From NCBI RefSeq assembly GCF_010093535.1, contig NW_022985216.1, positions 151,029-215,028 of the forward strand: a stretch of DNA of 64,000 nt. Direction: 5' to 3'. Source of the stretch: Lindgomyces ingoldianus (taxonomy: Eukaryota; Ascomycota; Dothideomycetes; Pleosporales; Lindgomycetaceae). Of this stretch, positions 61,141 through 64,000 are shown piece by piece; the stretch's first letter is position 1; each line of letters starts with the position of its first letter. The translations under genes were made by a program, and so were the position numbers. The notes under the pieces were generated by a model. That model had not been told where the DNA came from and ran no database searches. It saw only the letters and a program-made list of their open reading frames with translations.

Positions 61141-61925
61141 TTTAGCTGTTTTAGTGCTAATTAAAGAATTATCCTATGTCTACTAAGCAGTAGGGCCCTT
61201 AATAACAGCAGGTCTTATAAATATAACTTAATAAATTTGCTTATTAGCATCTACAGCTTATTTATTAATGCTAGGACTTGCTCTAGTTTTCTTAATCTTA
61301 GGGTGTAAATAAGTGCAGACAACTAGACGCGCTAAGTAGACACACCTGCTACTTATAAAGTTGTAAAGGGATAAGTTGTTAAAACTAGGGCCTAAGGCTT
61401 AGTAGCAACTATAAATAAAGGTAAGAAGGACATAAAAAAAAGTAATAATAAAAGTAATAATAAAGAAAGTAGCAGCTTATCTGCTAGAGAAAGATAAGAA
61501 GGTTATAGACACTAGCGCAGACGCAGGGTAGAACTAGTAGACTTATTAGCTATTTTGTACAGTAAACAACGTGCAAAACATGTAACAATTTAATAAATAA
61601 TAGCAAGAAGTTGCGTAGCTGTTAGCCTAAAGTTTAGAGATGTTTAAAGAGAAGAAAAGATGCGTAAATATTAATATAATGTATCTTTATATAAAAAGTA
61701 AGCACTAAAATTAGTTATCTATATAATTAATTACTAAAGTCCCTTAGACAGCTAGGGAGAGAAGCTAAATCTAGCATCCTTATTAGCCAGAAAGATAGCG
61801 TGAGCGCCACCGGCGCGACTAGCATGGGTTTATGTTGACTAGCAAGGGTATCAGGGGCTCTGCCCCTGTCGGGGCTTCGCCCCTTCTCTCCCCAATCGGC
61901 TGAGCTAGCTGAGATAACATGATTC

Positions 61926-62446
61926 TTCGTCCAGAGTTAACTTTTAAACCCAGTTCAAAAAAATGTCCTGTGCACCAACTCCCCTTCCGCTTTCGTCGGA
62001 ATACGCTATCATATTGCCAGTCACCGACCATCTGACAGCGTTGAACGACGTTATTCACCAATGGCTCCTCACAAAGCTTCGTTAACGAGGAGCGGGGCGG
62101 CCTCGGGATCTTTACACCTTTAGAGGCAGGTACAATCCCGGCGATATCACTGGCTTTACGCTTTATCTTGCCTTTGGATATGCTATTGGCGAATAGGTAG
62201 GATCCCAGGCCACCTTTATGTTATTAAGAGGCATGTTCCTTTTAGTCCTCTATTCGCATTCTAGAGGCTCCGCGCCTAGCTCCGTTACGAAAGTGCCTCC
62301 GAAGCCGGCTTGACTAATGTTATCGTACAGACGAGACGCTGCACCCAACAGATATCATATCCTTAACTTTTATACCATGGTGATTCCCGTGCATAGTCCA
62401 GGAGACGCCTTAGGTGTCTTTACCAGTCTCAGAGCCTCTCATTGCC
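61926..62446. other. Upstream region of the amine oxidase gene
   Basis: About 520 bp of normal composition between the 10.3-kb element and the amine oxidase ATG. No gene recognised; it presumably contains the amine oxidase promoter, with the element inserted about 0.5 kb upstream of the start. Confidence 0.4.
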
Positions 62447-64000
62447 ATGTCATCGCAACCCCATCCGTTTGATCCCCTCTCTCCAAAGGAAATCGCGATT
62501 GCAAGTACTATTCACTAGAGGAGTTGACTCAGGAACTTACTCGAATTAGGCCGCAAAAATAGTACGAGCGTTTGCGAGAGATGAATTGATTACCTTTAGA
62601 GTCATTACTCTCGCTGAACCGCCGAAGAAAGAGATGATCGCATTCCTCGAAGCCATCGAAGCCAACGTTCAATCCCCATCTCCTCCCAAGAGAGTTGCTA
62701 AGGTCCACGCGTATTATTCCAAAGAGTTCCACAAGATCAAGGTCGATATTCAAGCTCAAACAGCCATCTCGAATGACATTCTTCATGGGAGGCATTCCCA
62801 TGTTGATTCTGCGTACATGAAGCAGGTGGAAGAAGCATGTCATCAAGATCCTCGTGTTCAGGCAGAGATACAGTCGCTTCAGCTGCCTAAAGAAGCCACG
62901 GTCATTGTTGAGCCTTGGACGTATGCCACAGATGGAATGAACGATATGAACGTGAGGATAACCATGGTAGGTGGATAATTACTCGCCTATCTCGATGGCC
63001 TCTACCCGATGCTAAATACCCTTAGTGTTGGTTCTACATGCGGCTATCTGATCACTCAGATGCTAATTACTACGCCTACCCTTTGGACATCATTGCAGAA
63101 GTTTCAGAATCTCTAAAAGTCACAAAAGTTTCGCGCCTACCTTCAGGAGTCGATGAGGCGTCCTCCAATAATAAGCCTTTCGATTCTCACAAGATTCACA
63201 CTTCCAGTGAGTATCATCCAGATTTACAAGCAAACTTTCGGGAAACAACTCGCCCGCTCCAAATTTTTCAGCCAGATGGACCATCATTTCAAATCGATGG
63301 GAACTTTCTCAGCTGGGAGAAGTGGACCATGCGAGTCGGTTTCAATTATCGTGAGGGATTGACGTTGCATAACGTACAGTACGATGGGCGTAGCCTCTTC
63401 TACCGCCTCTCCTTGTCAGAAATGTTCGTTCCATACGGTGATCCACGCTGCCCATATCCACGAAAGGGTGCTTTCGATCTCGGAAATGATGGGGCAGGAG
63501 TGAATGCAAACAACCTTAAGCTTGGATGTGATTGCCTCGGGCATGTCAAGTACTTCAATTCTTGGCATGTAACAAGCACGGGGGATCCTTTGAAGATGCC
63601 GAACGTCGTCTGCTGCCACGAAATCGATGATGGGATTCTTTGGAAACATACTAACTTCCGGTCTGGCGATGCTGTTGTAACTCGGTCGCGGCTTCTTGTC
63701 CTTCAAACAATCATCACCGTACGTAGCCCCATCCATTCGCATCCTAATCCTTGTTATCTTCCCTGGTAAGCGTCACCATCCAGTAACAATCAGGCAGGTA
63801 TCTAACTACGAGTACTGCTTTCTTTTCTACTTCGGCCAAGATGCATCAATCCATTACGAGGCACGCGCAACCGGTATTTTGTCAACGGCACCCATTGGTA
63901 TCAGTGACCAGGTCCCATACGGTACGGTTGTTGCACCTGGAGTCCTTGCACCATACCACCAACACCTTTTCTGCCTCCGCATTGATCCATCCCTCGGTGG
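62447..64000 (+). CDS. Copper amine oxidase, 5' part (runs off the window)
   Basis: Exons 62447-62500, 62550-62966, 63026-63718 and 63798 to beyond 64000, all in consistent phase. The first intron (62501-62549) has a GC donor, GCAAGT...AATTAG; the others are GT-AG (62967-63025, 63719-63797). The encoded protein starts MSSQPHPFDPLSPKEIAI, then the N-domains (FRVITLAEPPKKEM; MCWFYMRLSDHSDANYYAYP). The catalytic core has AFDLGNDGAG (Asp active-site base), TVSNYEY (the Tyr converted to topaquinone) and YHQHLF (two copper-ligand His). The family oxidises primary amines to aldehydes with NH3 and H2O2, often in peroxisomes. No disabling change; the C-terminus lies outside the window. Confidence 0.93.

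Larger units (their letters stand above)
51576..61917. mobile_element. 10.3-kb TIR-bounded element with RecQ-like helicase and DUF6589-like relics
   Basis: Inverted ends: the left end begins TTATCTCAGCTAGCTCAGC; the right end read on the minus strand begins identically, with similarity over about 34 bp (21 identical, then four mismatches within the next 13). CATGATTC lies directly outside both ends (51568-51575, 61918-61925), an 8-bp target duplication. The terminal ~70-120 bp keep normal composition; the inside is AT-rich and RIP-like. The right end holds GC-rich hairpins (GGGGCTCTGCCCC, GGGGCTTCGCCCC). Inside are a degraded RecQ-type helicase (plus) and a degraded DUF6589-like gene (minus). 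Whether these belong to the TIR element or were nested later cannot be settled here. Confidence 0.75.

Noticed and set aside
51576..61917. Starship-type giant element
   Set aside because: No DUF3435 tyrosine recombinase was recognised at an edge, the element is small for that class, and it has long TIRs with an 8-bp duplication instead.

Overview
The window is nuclear DNA of a filamentous ascomycete (Pezizomycotina). The genes carry short GT-AG introns of about 48-85 nt with CTAAC/CTAAT-like branch sites, and the recognisable families are fungal (highly reducing PKS, alcohol acetyltransferase-like enzyme, C2H2+Zn2Cys6 regulator, DUF7703-like membrane protein). The DNA is sharply two-part: normal-composition gene blocks alternate with very AT-rich, ORF-free blocks whose remaining protein similarity is riddled with TAG/TAA stops. 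That is the pattern expected of repeat-induced point mutation (RIP, CpA to TpA). The class or species cannot be fixed from the sequence.

Layout. 1-6548: RIP-degraded repeats with a Ty3/gypsy relic, solo LTRs of two families and a cluster of palindromic repeats. 6549-29762: a decayed polyketide cluster. It has an MFS exporter pseudogene (minus), an apparently intact HxxxD acyltransferase (plus, 9019-10615) and a highly reducing PKS pseudogene (plus, 11112-29762). The PKS has lost its dehydratase region and part of its acyltransferase domain, and holds several insertions. The largest is a 10.5-kb nest: a hAT transposon carrying a pogo/Fot1-like element and a Ty3/gypsy retrotransposon. 30431-34175: two intact-looking genes, a secreted or anchored protein and a single-pass membrane protein. 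36964-43467: a second decayed accessory block of MFS transporter, zinc-finger regulator and short-chain dehydrogenase pseudogenes, with a hAT derivative and a solo LTR between them. 44427-48885: an intact secreted FAD-linked oxidoreductase and an intact multi-pass membrane protein. 51576-61917: a 10.3-kb AT-rich block bounded by terminal inverted repeats and an 8-bp target duplication, holding degraded RecQ-type helicase and DUF6589-like sequence. 62447-64000: the 5' part of a copper amine oxidase gene.

How the parts relate. The PKS, acyltransferase and exporter would once have made, acylated and exported a reduced, methylated polyketide. The core enzyme is now dead by deletion, frameshift and insertion, and the exporter by RIP-type stops and 1-nt deletions, while the tailoring acyltransferase stays open. 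Most of the well-bounded elements show a flanking target duplication (5 bp for LTRs, 8 bp for hAT-type, TA for pogo), so nesting order can be read directly.

The least explained object is the 10.3-kb TIR-bounded block with a helicase and a DUF6589-like gene. It could be a large DNA transposon type or a repeat pile-up inside a simpler element.
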